This document shows positions 1 through 9,243 of a DNA stretch of 64,000 bases, in pieces. The stretch comes from Pseudotabrizicola formosa (lineage in GTDB: Bacteria; Pseudomonadota; Alphaproteobacteria; Rhodobacterales; Rhodobacteraceae). The translations under genes were made by a program, and so were the position numbers. The notes beneath the pieces were generated by a model. It made no database searches. It had not been told where the DNA came from and worked only from the letters and a program-made list of their open reading frames with translations. Position 1 is the stretch's first letter, and each line of letters starts with the position of its first letter. The DNA is taken from the NCBI RefSeq assembly GCF_002900965.1, contig NZ_PJOM01000002.1, forward strand, positions 62,001 through 126,000. Direction: 5' to 3'.

Positions 1-21
1 TGCATTGAAAAGGGCGGCAGG

Positions 22-702
22 ATGATCGGGAAAATTTCGGGCCGGTTGGACTGGCGGGGCACCGGCGAAGTGCTGATCGACGTGCGCGGCGTGGGCTATA
101 TCGTGCATGTGTCAGACCGCACCATGGCCGCGCTGCCGCTGCTGGGGGAGCCGGTGGCGCTTTATACCGAATTGCTGGTGCGCGAGGATCTGCTGCAACT
201 GTTCGGCTTTCCCACCATGCTGGAAAAGGAATGGCACCGGCTGCTGGTCACGGTGCAGGGCGTGGGGGCCAAGGCGGCGCTGTCGATTTTGGGCGCTTTG
301 GGGGCTGAAGGTGTGGCGCGCGCCATCACGCTGGGCGATGCGCGGGCGGTGCAGGCGGCCCCCGGTGTGGGGCCGAAACTGGCGCAGCGGGTTATTCTGG
401 AGTTGAAGGCCAAGGCCCCGGCGGTGATGGCGGCTGGGGTCAGCCTGTCGGCCCGGGCCGAGGTGGACGACTCTGTGATCGAGGATGCCGCCCCGGTGCC
501 CGCCCCGAAAAAGCCCGCAAAGCCCGATGCAGGCCCGGCAAGGCGCGCCGGGGCCACTGCCGATGCGCTGTCGGCCCTGCTGAACCTGGGCTATGGCCAT
601 GGCGACGCCGCGCAGGCGGTGGCCACTGTGGCGGGTGAGGAGCCCGAGGCCGAAACGGCCGCCATCATCCGCAAGGCCTTGCGCCTGCTGGCACCCAAGT
701 AG
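22..702 (+). CDS. ruvA: Holliday junction branch migration protein RuvA
   Basis: RuvA binds four-way DNA junctions and loads RuvB for branch migration during recombination repair. The protein has 226 residues. The N-terminal OB-fold opens [13 protein letters not shown], and the central helix-hairpin-helix region is visible ([17 protein letters not shown] and [13 protein letters not shown]). An Ala/Pro-rich linker of about 30 residues leads to the C-terminal RuvB-interacting helices ([21 protein letters not shown]). The upstream GGGCGGCAGG is an adequate ribosome site for the ATG at 22. ruvC would be expected just before the window. An htpX homologue separates it from ruvB. Confidence 0.97.
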   Translation: MIGKISGRLDWRGTGEVLIDVRGVGYIVHVSDRTMAALPLLGEPVALYTELLVREDLLQLFGFPTMLEKEWHRLLVTVQGVGAKAALSILGALGAEGVARAITLGDARAVQAAPGVGPKLAQRVILELKAKAPAVMAAGVSLSARAEVDDSVIEDAAPVPAPKKPAKPDAGPARRAGATADALSALLNLGYGHGDAAQAVATVAGEEPEAETAAIIRKALRLLAPK

Positions 703-836
703 GGGGCGCTGTCCCCGCCTTCGGCCTGCCCCCGGAATATTTGGAAAAGCTGCGATGCACAGAGCAATCTGGCCCATTGCCCTTTTCAAGCGCGCCGGGG
801 TTTCCCATATCCTTGCGAGGAAACGTGAGGGGACCA

Positions 837-1760
837 ATGGGCGGCTACGTCAAGACATTCATGCTGATGGCGGCGCTGACCGCGCTGTTCATGGGGTTGG
901 GCGCGATGCTGGGCGGGGCCAGTGGCGCGGCGATTGCGCTTGCCATTGCGGCGGTGATGAACCTCTTTGCCTATTGGAACTCGGACAAGGCCGTGCTGTC
1001 GATGACCGGGGCCAAGGCGGTGGACGAGTCCAGCGCGCCCGGTCTGGTGCGGATGGTGAACCAGATGGCCGATGGTGCGGGCATGCCGCGCCCCAAGGTC
1101 TATGTCATCGACACCGACCAGCCGAATGCCTTTGCCACCGGGCGCAACCCGCAGAATGCGGCGGTGGCGGCGACCACCGGGCTGTTGCGCCGCCTGACCG
1201 AGGAGGAAGTGGCGGCGGTGATGGCGCATGAACTGGCGCATATCCGCAACCATGACACGCTGATCATGACCGTCACCGCGACCTTTGCCGGTGCCATTTC
1301 GATGCTCGCCAATTTCGCGCTGTTCTTTGGCGGTGACCGGGAAAGGCCGGGCGGGATGATCGGGACCATCGCGTTGATGATCCTTGCACCCCTTGCGGCG
1401 GCACTGGTGCAGATGGCGATTTCGCGGTCACGCGAGTATGAGGCGGATCGGGTGGGGGCCGAGATCTGTGGCGAGCCGTCCTGGCTGGCGAGCGCCTTGC
1501 GCAAGATCGAGGCCTTTGCCAAGGGCATCGACAACAATGCGGCTGAGCGCAATCCGGCCATTGCACATATGTTCATCATCAATCCGTTGCATGCCCATGC
1601 GCATGACAAGCTGTTTTCCACCCATCCCAACACTGCCAACCGGATTGCCGCATTGGAGAAGATGGTGGTGACGCGGCAGCCGGTGGCGCGGAGCTCGATC
1701 CCGCGCGCGGGCGGGCGGCCCCTGTCTGGATCAGCACCGAAGTCGGGGCCGTGGGTCTGA
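837..1760 (+). CDS. htpX: Zinc metalloprotease HtpX (M48 family)
   Basis: This is a membrane-bound M48 protease for quality control of misfolded inner-membrane proteins. It has 307 residues. Two N-terminal hydrophobic segments (about 5-25 and 28-45) precede the zinc motif HELAH (His131-Glu132-His135), two further membrane segments follow, and [13 protein letters not shown] supplies the third zinc ligand. The ATG at 837 is preferred over an in-frame start at 741 because GTGAGGGGA sits just upstream and the family usually begins with the first membrane helix. It lies between ruvA and ruvB on the same strand. The C-terminal 30 residues are basic and low in complexity. Confidence 0.95.
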   Translation: MGGYVKTFMLMAALTALFMGLGAMLGGASGAAIALAIAAVMNLFAYWNSDKAVLSMTGAKAVDESSAPGLVRMVNQMADGAGMPRPKVYVIDTDQPNAFATGRNPQNAAVAATTGLLRRLTEEEVAAVMAHELAHIRNHDTLIMTVTATFAGAISMLANFALFFGGDRERPGGMIGTIALMILAPLAAALVQMAISRSREYEADRVGAEICGEPSWLASALRKIEAFAKGIDNNAAERNPAIAHMFIINPLHAHAHDKLFSTHPNTANRIAALEKMVVTRQPVARSSIPRAGGRPLSGSAPKSGPWV

Positions 1761-1818
1761 GGCTTTCGGTCTGATCTGACGGCTTGCAAAAGCCTGCGCG
1801 TTCGGGGATTGTTCTGCC

Positions 1819-2850
1819 ATGTTGCAGCCAGACCCCGCCTTGCGCCCCGAGCGCCTGCCCGAAGACACGGACCGCGCCCTGCGCCCGCAGGGGTTGGACG
1901 AATTCATTGGTCAGGCCGAGGCGCGGGCCAATCTGCGCGTGTTCATCGAAGCCGCAAGGATGCGGGGCGAGGCGATGGACCACACGCTGTTCCACGGCCC
2001 GCCGGGCTTGGGCAAGACCACGCTGGCGCAGATCATGGCGCGCGAGCTGGGGGTGGGGTTTCGCATGACCTCCGGCCCGGTGCTGGCCAAACCGGGTGAT
2101 CTGGCGGCGATCCTGACCAATCTGGAACCGCGCGATGTGCTGTTCATCGACGAGATTCATCGGCTTTCCCCGGTGGTGGAAGAGGTGCTCTATCCGGCGC
2201 TGGAGGATTTTGCGCTGGATCTGGTGATTGGTGAGGGGCCGGCCGCGCGCACGGTGCGCATTGAATTGCAACCCTTCACGCTGGTGGGGGCCACCACGCG
2301 GCTGGGTCTGCTGACCACGCCGTTGCGCGACCGATTTGGCATTCCGACACGGCTGGAATTCTACACCGAAGCCGAGTTGTTCGAGATCGTGACCCGGGGC
2401 GCGCGGCTTTTGGGCGTTCAGGCCGAGCCCGACGGTTGCCGTGAGATCGCGCGGCGTGCGCGCGGCACGCCGCGGATTGCCGGGCGCCTGCTCCGCCGGG
2501 TGGTGGATTTCGCGCTGGTGGAAGAGGGCGGGCGGATCAGCCGGGCCCTGGCCGACCGGGCGCTGACGCGGCTGGGGGTGGATCACCTTGGGCTTGACGG
2601 GGCTGACCGGCGCTATCTGGTGCTTCTGGCCGAGAATTACGGCGGCGGCCCGGTGGGGGTGGAGACGATTGCGGCGGCGCTGAGCGAGCCGCGCGATGCC
2701 ATCGAAGAGGTGATCGAGCCTTACCTGCTGCAACAGGGGCTGATCCTGCGCACCCCGCGCGGGCGCATGTTGGGGACCAAGGCCTGGCGGCATCTGGGGC
2801 TGGAGGCCCCACGGGCCGCGGGGCAAAGTGATTTGTTTGCAGAAGGGTAG
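1819..2850 (+). CDS. ruvB: Holliday junction DNA helicase RuvB
   Basis: RuvB is the hexameric AAA+ motor that drives branch migration with RuvA. The 343 residues include Walker [10 protein letters not shown] (about 60-68), Walker B FIDEIHRL, the sensor 1 region [19 protein letters not shown], and a C-terminal winged-helix domain ending in the conserved TPRGR motif. Length and motifs are normal. The start lies 58 bases after htpX. The next gene begins 8 bases after the stop, so co-transcription is likely. Confidence 0.98.
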   Translation: MLQPDPALRPERLPEDTDRALRPQGLDEFIGQAEARANLRVFIEAARMRGEAMDHTLFHGPPGLGKTTLAQIMARELGVGFRMTSGPVLAKPGDLAAILTNLEPRDVLFIDEIHRLSPVVEEVLYPALEDFALDLVIGEGPAARTVRIELQPFTLVGATTRLGLLTTPLRDRFGIPTRLEFYTEAELFEIVTRGARLLGVQAEPDGCREIARRARGTPRIAGRLLRRVVDFALVEEGGRISRALADRALTRLGVDHLGLDGADRRYLVLLAENYGGGPVGVETIAAALSEPRDAIEEVIEPYLLQQGLILRTPRGRMLGTKAWRHLGLEAPRAAGQSDLFAEG

Positions 2851-2857
2851 CGGGATC

Positions 2858-3652
2858 ATGCTGAGGACGGTTCTGGCCCTGTTGGCCTGTGTCGCGGGGC
2901 CTGTGCAGGCGCAGGATAGCCACAACCGGATCGACACGCCGTCCGGCACCGCCACGATCACGCAGCAGGGGATTGATTCCGTGCTGGCGATCGCCGGGCA
3001 AAGCTTTGTGTTTGAGGGCATGCCTTACGCGTCTTTTGGCGACCGGCTTGGTGATGTGGTGCTGGTGTCGGTATCGGCGGGCGGATCGGCCTGTCCGGCG
3101 CAGTTTGTCTGGCTGGACACGCGCCCCGGTCTGGTCCGCCTGACCGAGCGCTTTGGCACCTGTTCGGATCTTGCCGAGGTAAGCTGGGACGCCGAGTCGC
3201 TGATTGTCACGCTGCCGTCGATGCGGCCCGGTGAGGGGCCTGTGGCCTTTCATTGGGACGGAAAAACGCCGCAAGTCCGGGAGGTTGCCTTGGCCCCGCC
3301 CGCAAGTGGCATCCCGGCGACCGCGCCGCCAATGGCCTGGCTGGGCCGCCACCCAAGCGCGTTTCTGTCGGCCCCGGAACAGCGCGACAGGCTGGTGGCG
3401 CAGATGGGTGCGGATGGATTGCTGGATGCGCAGCGGATCATCGGGGTTGCCACCAATTTCGAGTTGGTGGGCGATTGGGTGGTGGCCAGTGGCTGCCAGC
3501 CGCATGCCTGCGATGTCACGGAAGGCGCTGTCGCGATGTACCGTGAGTGGTTGCTGGTGGCCCTGTGGGAGCGGGGAAAGGGCGTGCGGGTCTTTGGCGA
3601 CCAGACCGGGATGATGCCCGCGGCCATTGCCAAGGTGATGGCGCGGCAGTGA
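2858..3652 (+). CDS. Secreted protein of unknown function with an Ivy-like C-terminal motif
   Basis: I do not recognise the full-length family. The 264 residues begin with a clear signal peptide (MLRTVLALLACVAGPVQAQ). The body is mixed beta with few charges. Near the C-terminus, residues 207-218 read WVVASGCQPHAC, which resembles the CKPHDC loop of Ivy-type periplasmic lysozyme inhibitors, followed by strand-like sequence as in that fold. The rest of the protein is longer than Ivy. The start at 2858 is chosen because it gives the signal peptide; an in-frame start at 2828 would put ten residues before it. It is tightly coupled to ruvB (8 bases). Confidence 0.75.
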   Translation: MLRTVLALLACVAGPVQAQDSHNRIDTPSGTATITQQGIDSVLAIAGQSFVFEGMPYASFGDRLGDVVLVSVSAGGSACPAQFVWLDTRPGLVRLTERFGTCSDLAEVSWDAESLIVTLPSMRPGEGPVAFHWDGKTPQVREVALAPPASGIPATAPPMAWLGRHPSAFLSAPEQRDRLVAQMGADGLLDAQRIIGVATNFELVGDWVVASGCQPHACDVTEGAVAMYREWLLVALWERGKGVRVFGDQTGMMPAAIAKVMARQ

Positions 3653-3691
3653 CACCGCTCGGCGGGGCGTATGTGTAAACACTGCAATGGA

Positions 3692-4783
3692 TTAGATGCG
3701 GGTCCAGTGTGTCAACGCGTCCGGGCCAAGGGCTTGCCGTGCGCGCAGCCGGAAGGCGGGGGCATCGGCCAGACGGGGCAGGGTGAGCGGGCCAAGGGCG
3801 GGGGTGCCATCGGCGCCGATCAGCTTGCCGGCCGTCAGATGGATCAGGTCATCCACCAGACCCGCCGCGATCAGGGCGGCGGCGATGCTGCCGCCGCCTT
3901 CGCTCAGGATGCGTGTAAGGCCTTCGGCTGCAAGGATTTTCAGGGCGGCGGTCAGGTCCAGATGGCCCTGCGCCAGGGGGCAGGGCAGCAGCCGCGCGCC
4001 GGTGTCTTGCCAGGCTTGCCGTGCCTGTGCCGGGGCGTCGGCGGCGTGGATGACCCAGACCGGATGGGTCCGCGCGGTCTGGCCGAGGCGGCTGTCGGGG
4101 CGGTGGCTCAGGGCGCGGTCCAGCAGGACGCGGACGGGCTGATGCGTGGCACCTATGTCGCGTGCCGTCATGTCCGGGTCATCGGCGCGGGCGGTGCCGG
4201 AGCCAACCATCACCGCATCATGGCTCAGCCGCAGGCCGTGGACGAAGCGACGGGCCTGCGGGCCGGTGATCCAGCGCGATTCCCCACTGGCGGTGGCGAT
4301 GCGCCCGTCAATGGTGGTGGCGAGTTTCAAAGTGACGAAGGGCAGGCCTTGGGTCACGCGTTTGAGGAAGCCTGCGTTTAGCTGAGTGGCTTGTTCTGAA
4401 AGGATATTTTCGGTGACTGTGACGCCGGCTGCGCGCAGCATCGCGTGGCCTTTGCCGGAAACACGCGGGTCCGGGTCGGTCAGCGCCGTGATCACGCGGG
4501 TGACCCCCGCCGCGATCAGCGTCCCGGCACAGGGCGGGGTCTGGCCGTGGTGGGCGCAGGGTTCCAGCGTGACATAAGCCGTGGCCCCGCGCGCATCACC
4601 GGCCTGATCCAGCGCCCGGCGTTCGGCATGGGGGCGGCCACCCGGTTGGGTCCAGCCCCGGCCCAGGATGCGCCCCTCACGCAGGATCACGCAGCCCACC
4701 GCGGGGTTGGGCCAGGTGCGGCCCAGGCCCCGCGCCGCAAGGGCGAGCGCATGGGCCATATGGGCTTCGTCAGATGCAGTCAC
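3692..4783 (-). CDS. ribD: Bifunctional riboflavin biosynthesis deaminase/reductase RibD
   Basis: RibD carries out the second and third steps of riboflavin synthesis: deamination of the diaminopyrimidine and NADPH reduction of the ribose side chain. The protein has 363 residues. The N-terminal cytidine-deaminase-like half has the zinc and proton-shuttle residues PHAE and [10 protein letters not shown]. The C-terminal reductase half starts near [16 protein letters not shown] and carries [14 protein letters not shown]. The start is a GTG whose GTGA overlaps the nrdR stop, giving translational coupling; an internal ATG at 4759 is less likely. The other rib genes are not nearby, and I saw no FMN riboswitch upstream. 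Confidence 0.96.
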   Translation of the reverse strand: MTASDEAHMAHALALAARGLGRTWPNPAVGCVILREGRILGRGWTQPGGRPHAERRALDQAGDARGATAYVTLEPCAHHGQTPPCAGTLIAAGVTRVITALTDPDPRVSGKGHAMLRAAGVTVTENILSEQATQLNAGFLKRVTQGLPFVTLKLATTIDGRIATASGESRWITGPQARRFVHGLRLSHDAVMVGSGTARADDPDMTARDIGATHQPVRVLLDRALSHRPDSRLGQTARTHPVWVIHAADAPAQARQAWQDTGARLLPCPLAQGHLDLTAALKILAAEGLTRILSEGGGSIAAALIAAGLVDDLIHLTAGKLIGADGTPALGPLTLPRLADAPAFRLRARQALGPDALTHWTRI

Positions 4784-5247
4784 TCTTCGGGTTTCTCACC
4801 CGGGCGCAGCTCGCTCACGAATTTGTCGAAATCGTCAGCGGCCTGGAAGTTCTTGTAAACGCTGGCGAAACGGACATAGGCCACGGTGTCGATCCGGGCG
4901 AGGCTTTCCATCACGATATCGCCGATGGTGCGTGACGGAATGTCGGTGTCACCGATGGATTCCAGTCGCCGCACGATTCCGCTGATCATCTGGTCGATCC
5001 GCTCGGGGTCGATCGGGCGTTTCTGCATCGAGATGCGGATGGCGCGTTCCAGTTTGTCGCGGTCGAAATCTTCGCGCTTGCCGCTGGATTTGATGACCAC
5101 AAGGTCCCGCAACTGCACGCGTTCATAGGTGGTGAAGCGGCCGCCGCAGGCCGGGCAGAACCGCCGGCGCCGGATGGCGACGTGATCCTCGGCCGGGCGC
5201 GAGTCCTTTACCTGTGTGTCGATATTGCCGCAGAATGGGCAGCGCAT
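4780..5247 (-). CDS. nrdR: Transcriptional repressor NrdR
   Basis: NrdR represses ribonucleotide reductase genes according to the ATP/dATP ratio. The 155 residues are typical. The N-terminal zinc ribbon uses Cys3, Cys6, Cys31 and Cys34, and the ATP-cone domain runs over about residues 46-136 ([22 protein letters not shown]). The start at 5247 (MRCPFCG) is the family start; the longer reading frame to 5337 would add 30 unrelated residues. The reverse strand GAGGGAGCCC precedes the start. It is followed by ribD with a 4-base overlap, a common alphaproteobacterial pairing. Confidence 0.97.
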   Translation of the reverse strand: MRCPFCGNIDTQVKDSRPAEDHVAIRRRRFCPACGGRFTTYERVQLRDLVVIKSSGKREDFDRDKLERAIRISMQKRPIDPERIDQMISGIVRRLESIGDTDIPSRTIGDIVMESLARIDTVAYVRFASVYKNFQAADDFDKFVSELRPGEKPEE

Positions 5248-5572
5248 GGGCTCCCTCCTCGCTTGTTCGTTGATGGGCCTGCCTCTGGTCCCGGTAGGCT
5301 CCGAGTGGTTTACCCACAGACTATAGGGGCAAGCCAACGATCTGGGCTAGGGCGAAGTTGGAGCCACATGATCTGGGGGGGAAGGTGTGGCGGCGCGGAC
5401 TCAGGGGGGCTGATCTGCGTCTGGTTTACGGCTGGCAAAGGTATGGCTTTGCGCATGACATGTGTGCGCAGGCGGCCTGCCCTGTGCGGCGGCGCGCGGC
5501 AGGGCAAGACAAGCGTAACCACAGGCGGGCAGGATGCTTGGACCTTGTCATTGCTGTGTTACACTTTCCTGC
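5248..5572. other. Divergent intergenic region between nrdR and a small secreted protein gene
   Basis: These 325 bases contain no convincing gene. They must hold the nrdR promoter on the minus strand and the promoter of the gene at 5573 on the plus strand. Apart from the weak NrdR-box-like sequence listed separately, I see nothing specific. Confidence 0.6.
5314..5329 (-). promoter_or_regulatory. Possible degenerate NrdR box upstream of nrdR
   Basis: The sequence CCACAGACTATAGGGG has the outer half-sites of an NrdR box (roughly CCACAAnATATAGTGG, as I recall it) but an altered centre. NrdR often controls its own gene, and this site lies about 67-82 bases upstream of the nrdR start. The match is imperfect and no second tandem box was seen, so this is only a candidate. 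Confidence 0.25.
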
Positions 5573-5884
5573 ATGAGCAGCAGAATCATTCCCGCTGTGG
5601 CCTGCCTGTGCCTGCTTTGGCCGGTGATGCCGCCTGGAGCCTGGGCGGCCGGGTCGCCGATTGCCGAGGTGATCTGTGCGCCGCGTGCCGAGATGTTGCA
5701 GCGCCTGACCCTGACCTATGGCGCGCAACTGGCAGGGCAGGGGGTGCGCAACCTTGAGATGGTGATGGAGGTCTGGACCACACCACGCGGCGACTGGACG
5801 CTGGTGCAAAGCTACAGCGACGGGCGGGCCTGTATCGTGGCAATGGGTGAGGCCTGGGAAGCAGTGGTGAGCGACCCGGCCTGA
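5573..5884 (+). CDS. Small exported protein of unknown function
   Basis: The 103-residue protein starts with a hydrophobic signal sequence (MSSRIIPAVACLCLLWPVMPPGAWA, with predicted cleavage after AWA). The mature part of about 78 residues has two cysteines, in EVICAPRAEM and GRACIVAMG, which could form a disulfide, and ends in WEAVVSDPA. I do not recognise a family. The start at 5573 is chosen because it gives a normal signal peptide; an in-frame ATG at 5534 would put 13 residues ahead of it. It converges on the hlyU-like gene with only 3 bases between them. Confidence 0.65.
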   Translation: MSSRIIPAVACLCLLWPVMPPGAWAAGSPIAEVICAPRAEMLQRLTLTYGAQLAGQGVRNLEMVMEVWTTPRGDWTLVQSYSDGRACIVAMGEAWEAVVSDPA

Positions 5885-5887
5885 GCG

Positions 5888-6169
5888 TCAGCTGAACAGC
5901 GTATCGCCCAGCTGGTCGATGGCCTGTTTTGCCTTGGCGACCGAGGCCTCGGTCGCCTCCTCCAGCGTGGCCCGGGTGTCGGCGCGGATCAGCTGGTGGG
6001 TTTTTACCCCTGTGTCAAAGGTCTTCTCGACGCGGGCGGCAATGCGGAAGGTGCTGCCCTCCTTGATCGGGTCGGGGAAGATCCGGAAGTCGTTGTGCAG
6101 GATGGGGTCTGCGGGTTTGGCGGGTTCCGTGGTGGAAGCGCCGAACAGTCGGGAGAGGAAGGATGGCAT
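5888..6169 (-). CDS. HlyU family protein
   Basis: The 93-residue protein matches the HlyU family, named after the Vibrio haemolysin activator and common in alphaproteobacteria, where its role is unclear. It has the typical N-terminus MPSFLSRLFG, a short low-complexity linker, and the conserved core HNDFRIFPDPIKEGSTFRIA, then KTHQLIRADT and a C-terminal helix KAKQAIDQLGDTLF. Length is normal for the family. It lies directly downstream of the yoeB-like gene on the same strand (8-base gap), but I see no evidence that they function together. Confidence 0.85.
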   Translation of the reverse strand: MPSFLSRLFGASTTEPAKPADPILHNDFRIFPDPIKEGSTFRIAARVEKTFDTGVKTHQLIRADTRATLEEATEASVAKAKQAIDQLGDTLFS

Positions 6170-6177
6170 GGGGATCC

Positions 6178-6438
6178 CTAGTTCTGATAATGATATCGGC
6201 AGGACAGGATCTCTAGATTATCTCCTTCGACCCGATAGACCAGACGATGTTCGCGGTCGATGCGGCGCGACCAATATCCTGCCAGATTGCCCTTGAGCGG
6301 TTCGGGTTTGCCTGTTCCTTCAAACGGGTGGCGCTGGCATTCGCGCATCAGGGCATTGATCTTCTTGAGCATTGCCCTGTCTGTTTCCTGCCAGAATTGG
6401 ATATGCTCCCAAGCTTTGGGTCGGAACAGCAAATTCAC
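6178..6438 (-). CDS. yoeB: Toxin of type II toxin-antitoxin system, YoeB family
   Basis: YoeB is a ribosome-dependent mRNA endonuclease of the RelE superfamily. The 86 residues carry the catalytic set at the positions of the E. coli enzyme as I recall them: Glu46 (GTGKPEPLKG), Arg65 (DREHRLVY), and His83-Tyr84 in the C-terminal SCRYHYQN. All key residues are present, so the toxin should be active. The start overlaps the antitoxin stop by 4 bases (ATGA), as usual for yefM-yoeB operons. Confidence 0.95.
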   Translation of the reverse strand: MNLLFRPKAWEHIQFWQETDRAMLKKINALMRECQRHPFEGTGKPEPLKGNLAGYWSRRIDREHRLVYRVEGDNLEILSCRYHYQN

Positions 6439-6707
6439 TCTTCTGCCATCGCCTCAAGCTCTTCGATCGTTTTGACGATGCCTTTGCCGGCGGACGCATC
6501 GGCAAGAGATGCCAAAAGAGAGGCCCTGTTGTGAGGGTTTGACAGCAGATAGGTGGTTTCATCCATGCTGGCCCAATCTTCCAGACTGACCATCACCACG
6601 GGCCTGCCCTTGGCGCGATGGATGATGACGGGTTCATGATCATCATTCACGCGGTCCATGACAGCGGAAAGATTGGCGCGGAGTTCGGTGGAGGAGAGGG
6701 TTTTCAT
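6435..6707 (-). CDS. yefM: Antitoxin of type II toxin-antitoxin system, YefM/Phd family
   Basis: The 90-residue protein neutralises YoeB and represses its own operon. The N-terminal Phd/YefM DNA-binding fold is recognisable (MKTLSSTELRANLSAVMDRV, then EPVIIHRAKGRPVVMVSLEDW), followed by ETTYLLSNPHNRASLLASL, which is typical of YefM, and an acidic C-terminal toxin-binding tail. The start at 6707 follows a GGAGG-like site on the minus strand and gives the family N-terminus. The longer reading frame to 6881 adds 58 unrelated residues. A perfect palindrome lies immediately upstream. Confidence 0.95.
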   Translation of the reverse strand: MKTLSSTELRANLSAVMDRVNDDHEPVIIHRAKGRPVVMVSLEDWASMDETTYLLSNPHNRASLLASLADASAGKGIVKTIEELEAMAEE

Positions 6708-6715
6708 GGGAGGTA

Positions 6716-6735
6716 GTGTACGTGATTGCGTACAC
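6716..6735 (-). promoter_or_regulatory. Palindromic operator of the yefM-yoeB operon
   Basis: GTGTACG (6716-6722) and CGTACAC (6729-6735) form a perfect 7-base inverted repeat with a 6-base spacer, 9 bases upstream of the yefM start. The TGTAC half-sites resemble the TGTACA cores of the E. coli yefM operator. Autoregulation by YefM and YefM-YoeB is inferred from position and sequence. Confidence 0.7.
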
Positions 6736-6804
6736 AAGATCAATACTTGTGATGAGCCGGAGCAGGGTGACGCCCCGACAGACAATTGCCCACCCAACGG
6801 CGCA

Positions 6805-7080
6805 CTACAACCCGCGCGCAGCAAGGTTCCGAGCACAGTTCGCGGGTGCTTTGCCTGTCGGAGAATAGGCATGTTCGGCACATGTCTCGCAGGACCACTT
6901 GCTGAGTGTCGGGCCGCCCTTGTGTGCGACCCGCTTCCATCGGCACGGTTTTTCTAGGTGTCGCCGATGCACGAAACGCAAAATGATATGCAACGCGGTC
7001 CAAAGGCACAGGACACCCAACAAGATCGTAACAAAGACAACCCATGGCTCTGGTCCGGAACTGACGTATAACGTCTTCAT
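6805..7080 (-). CDS. Small single-pass membrane protein with a C-terminal cysteine motif
   Basis: I do not recognise a named family. The 91 residues contain one membrane segment (about 13-36, WVVFVTILLGVLCLWTALHI), a basic stretch RFVHRRHLEKPCRWKR, and a compact C-terminal motif with Cys69 and Cys72 (WSCETC) and a later Cys in PANCARNL. This looks like a small zinc-binding knuckle of the kind attached to short membrane proteins in this order. Charge topology suggests the cysteine module is cytoplasmic. The gene sits just after rpoD on the same strand (27-base gap). Overlapping reading frames exist, so confidence is moderate. Confidence 0.55.
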   Translation of the reverse strand: MKTLYVSSGPEPWVVFVTILLGVLCLWTALHIILRFVHRRHLEKPCRWKRVAHKGGPTLSKWSCETCAEHAYSPTGKAPANCARNLAARGL

Positions 7081-7107
7081 GCAAAGCCCTGAGAAGTATT
7101 GCTTTTA

Positions 7108-9120
7108 TTACTGATCCAGGAAACTCCGCAGCTTCCGTGACCGGCTTGGGTGCTTCAGTTTGCGCAGCGCCTTGGCCTCGATCTGCCGGATGCGTTCGCG
7201 GGTCACGCTGAACTGCTGGCCGACCTCTTCCAGCGTGTGGTCGGTGTTCATACCGATGCCAAAGCGCATGCGCAGGACGCGCTCTTCGCGGGGGGTCAGG
7301 CTGGCCAGAACGCGGGTGGTGGTTTCCTTCAGGTTTTCCTGAATGGCGGAATCCAGCGGCAGGATGGCGTTCTTGTCTTCGATGAAGTCGCCAAGCTGGC
7401 TGTCTTCCTCGTCGCCAATCGGGGTTTCCAAGGAAATCGGTTCCTTGGCGATTTTCATCACCTTGCGGACCTTTTCCAGCGGCATCTGCAGCTTTTCGGC
7501 CAGTTCCTCGGGCGTCGGTTCGCGGCCGATTTCATGCAGCATCTGCCGCCCGGTGCGGACCAGTTTGTTGATCGTCTCGATCATATGCACGGGAATACGG
7601 ATGGTGCGGGCCTGATCGGCGATGGAGCGGGTGATCGCCTGCCTGATCCACCAGGTGGCATAGGTCGAGAATTTATAGCCGCGGCGATATTCGAATTTAT
7701 CGACCGCCTTCATCAGACCGATGTTGCCTTCCTGAATGAGATCAAGGAATTGCAGCCCGCGGTTGGTGTATTTCTTGGCGATGGAGATCACCAGACGCAG
7801 GTTGGCCTCGACCATTTCCTTCTTGGCCTGACGCGCCTCTTTCTCGCCCTTTTGCACCTGATTGACGATGCGGCGGAATTCGGAAATGTCGACGCCGATA
7901 TACTGGCCGACCACGGCCATTTCGGCCCGCAGCTCTTCGACCTTGTCGCGCGAGCGTTCCATCAGCGCCTGCCAGCCACGACCGCCCTTGGCGGCCATGC
8001 GGTCGCACCAGGACGGGTCCAGCTCGTAGCCCTGATATTCGTCGATGAATTCGCGGCGGTTGATACGGGCGGCATCGGCGAGTTTGACCATGCCGGAGTT
8101 GATGGTCATGATCTTGCGGTTGATGCCGTAGAGCTGGTCGATCAGCGCTTCGATCCGGTTGTTGTGCAGGTGAAGTTCATTCACCATCACCACGATTTCC
8201 GAGCGCAGTTTCTGGTAGGCGGCTTCGTCCTTGGCGGAGAAGTGGGATTTTTCCGACAGGGTGGCGGTCATCCGCGCCTCTTGCATGTCGGCCAGCTTGA
8301 CATAATCGCGGGCGATGATGGCCAGCGTTTCCAGAACCTTGGGCTTGAGCGCCGCCTCCATCGCGGCCAGCGACATGTTGGAGGCTTCGTCATCATCATC
8401 GTCGTCATCGCTGCGCATCAGCGGGTTGCCGTCAGCGTCCAGCTCGGGTTCCGAGGATTCGCTCCGGCGCGGGGTCGTGGCAGCGGTGACATCGACGCCG
8501 TCCAGATCGGGGGCGCCGATCGGGCCATCCATGTCTTCTTCGCCATCAAGGCTGCGGCCAAAGGTGGCCTCAAGGTCGATCACGTCGCGCAGCAGGATGT
8601 CTTCGTTCAGAAGTTCGTCGCGCCAGATGGTGATGGCCTGGAAGGTCAGCGGGCTTTCGCACAGCCCGAGGATCATGGTGTTGCGGCCCGCCTCGATCCG
8701 CTTGGCGATGGCGATTTCGCCTTCGCGCGACAGCAGTTCCACCGAGCCCATTTCGCGCAGATACATGCGCACCGGGTCATCGGTGCGGTCGAGCGTTTCG
8801 GAGGTGGAGCCGGCAACGGCCACGTCGCGCGAGGTGGAGGAGGTTTCCACCAGCGCGCCGCCCAAGGGGGCTTCGCCGTCTTCGACCTCGTCATCCTCGA
8901 TCACGTTGATGCCCATTTCGGACAGCATCGACATGACATCTTCGATCTGTTCCGAAGACACCTGTTCGGGCGGCATGACCTGATTGAGCTGTTCATAGGT
9001 GATGTACCCACGCTCGCGCGCGTCGGCGATCATCTTCTTGACGGCCGTCTGGCTCATGTCGAGAGAGACATCGGCCTCGTCTGCTTCGGGTTTGCCGTCG
9101 TCAGTGTCTTTCAGGGCCAT
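7108..9120 (-). CDS. rpoD: RNA polymerase sigma factor RpoD (sigma-70)
   Basis: This is the primary sigma factor. The 670 residues contain region 1.1 (about 20-100), an acidic non-conserved region with an Asp run near residue 240, region 1.2 ([22 protein letters not shown]), region 2 ([21 protein letters not shown], then [20 protein letters not shown] and [11 protein letters not shown]), region 3 ([13 protein letters not shown]) and region 4 ([19 protein letters not shown], then [17 protein letters not shown]). AAGGAGC precedes the ATG. dnaG lies upstream in the same direction, the classic macromolecular-synthesis order but without rpsU. Confidence 0.98.
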   Translation of the reverse strand: MALKDTDDGKPEADEADVSLDMSQTAVKKMIADARERGYITYEQLNQVMPPEQVSSEQIEDVMSMLSEMGINVIEDDEVEDGEAPLGGALVETSSTSRDVAVAGSTSETLDRTDDPVRMYLREMGSVELLSREGEIAIAKRIEAGRNTMILGLCESPLTFQAITIWRDELLNEDILLRDVIDLEATFGRSLDGEEDMDGPIGAPDLDGVDVTAATTPRRSESSEPELDADGNPLMRSDDDDDDDEASNMSLAAMEAALKPKVLETLAIIARDYVKLADMQEARMTATLSEKSHFSAKDEAAYQKLRSEIVVMVNELHLHNNRIEALIDQLYGINRKIMTINSGMVKLADAARINRREFIDEYQGYELDPSWCDRMAAKGGRGWQALMERSRDKVEELRAEMAVVGQYIGVDISEFRRIVNQVQKGEKEARQAKKEMVEANLRLVISIAKKYTNRGLQFLDLIQEGNIGLMKAVDKFEYRRGYKFSTYATWWIRQAITRSIADQARTIRIPVHMIETINKLVRTGRQMLHEIGREPTPEELAEKLQMPLEKVRKVMKIAKEPISLETPIGDEEDSQLGDFIEDKNAILPLDSAIQENLKETTTRVLASLTPREERVLRMRFGIGMNTDHTLEEVGQQFSVTRERIRQIEAKALRKLKHPSRSRKLRSFLDQ

Positions 9121-9243
9121 GGGTGCTCCTTGAGGCGCGTAGGGCGAATCGGTGCGCTCGTTTTCGAATCAATACCGAGAATCACACCGGATTACAGGTC
9201 GTAAGGCAGTTTTTCTTGCCCGATAGGTCGGGAAAAGGGTTAC

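Noticed and set aside
4784-5340. FMN riboswitch for ribD
   Set aside because: ribD is translated from the nrdR message through a GTGA overlap, and no FMN element core was seen upstream of nrdR.
7150-9204. Long open frame (684 codons) on the plus strand opposite rpoD
   Set aside because: It is the mirror of a highly conserved rpoD reading frame in GC-rich DNA; its protein is rich in His, Gln, Asp and Phe with no recognisable domain.
9121-9243. Terminator between dnaG and rpoD
   Set aside because: The repeat CCCGA-CCTA-TCGGG is short and on the reading strand is followed by CAAGAAAAA rather than a T-run.
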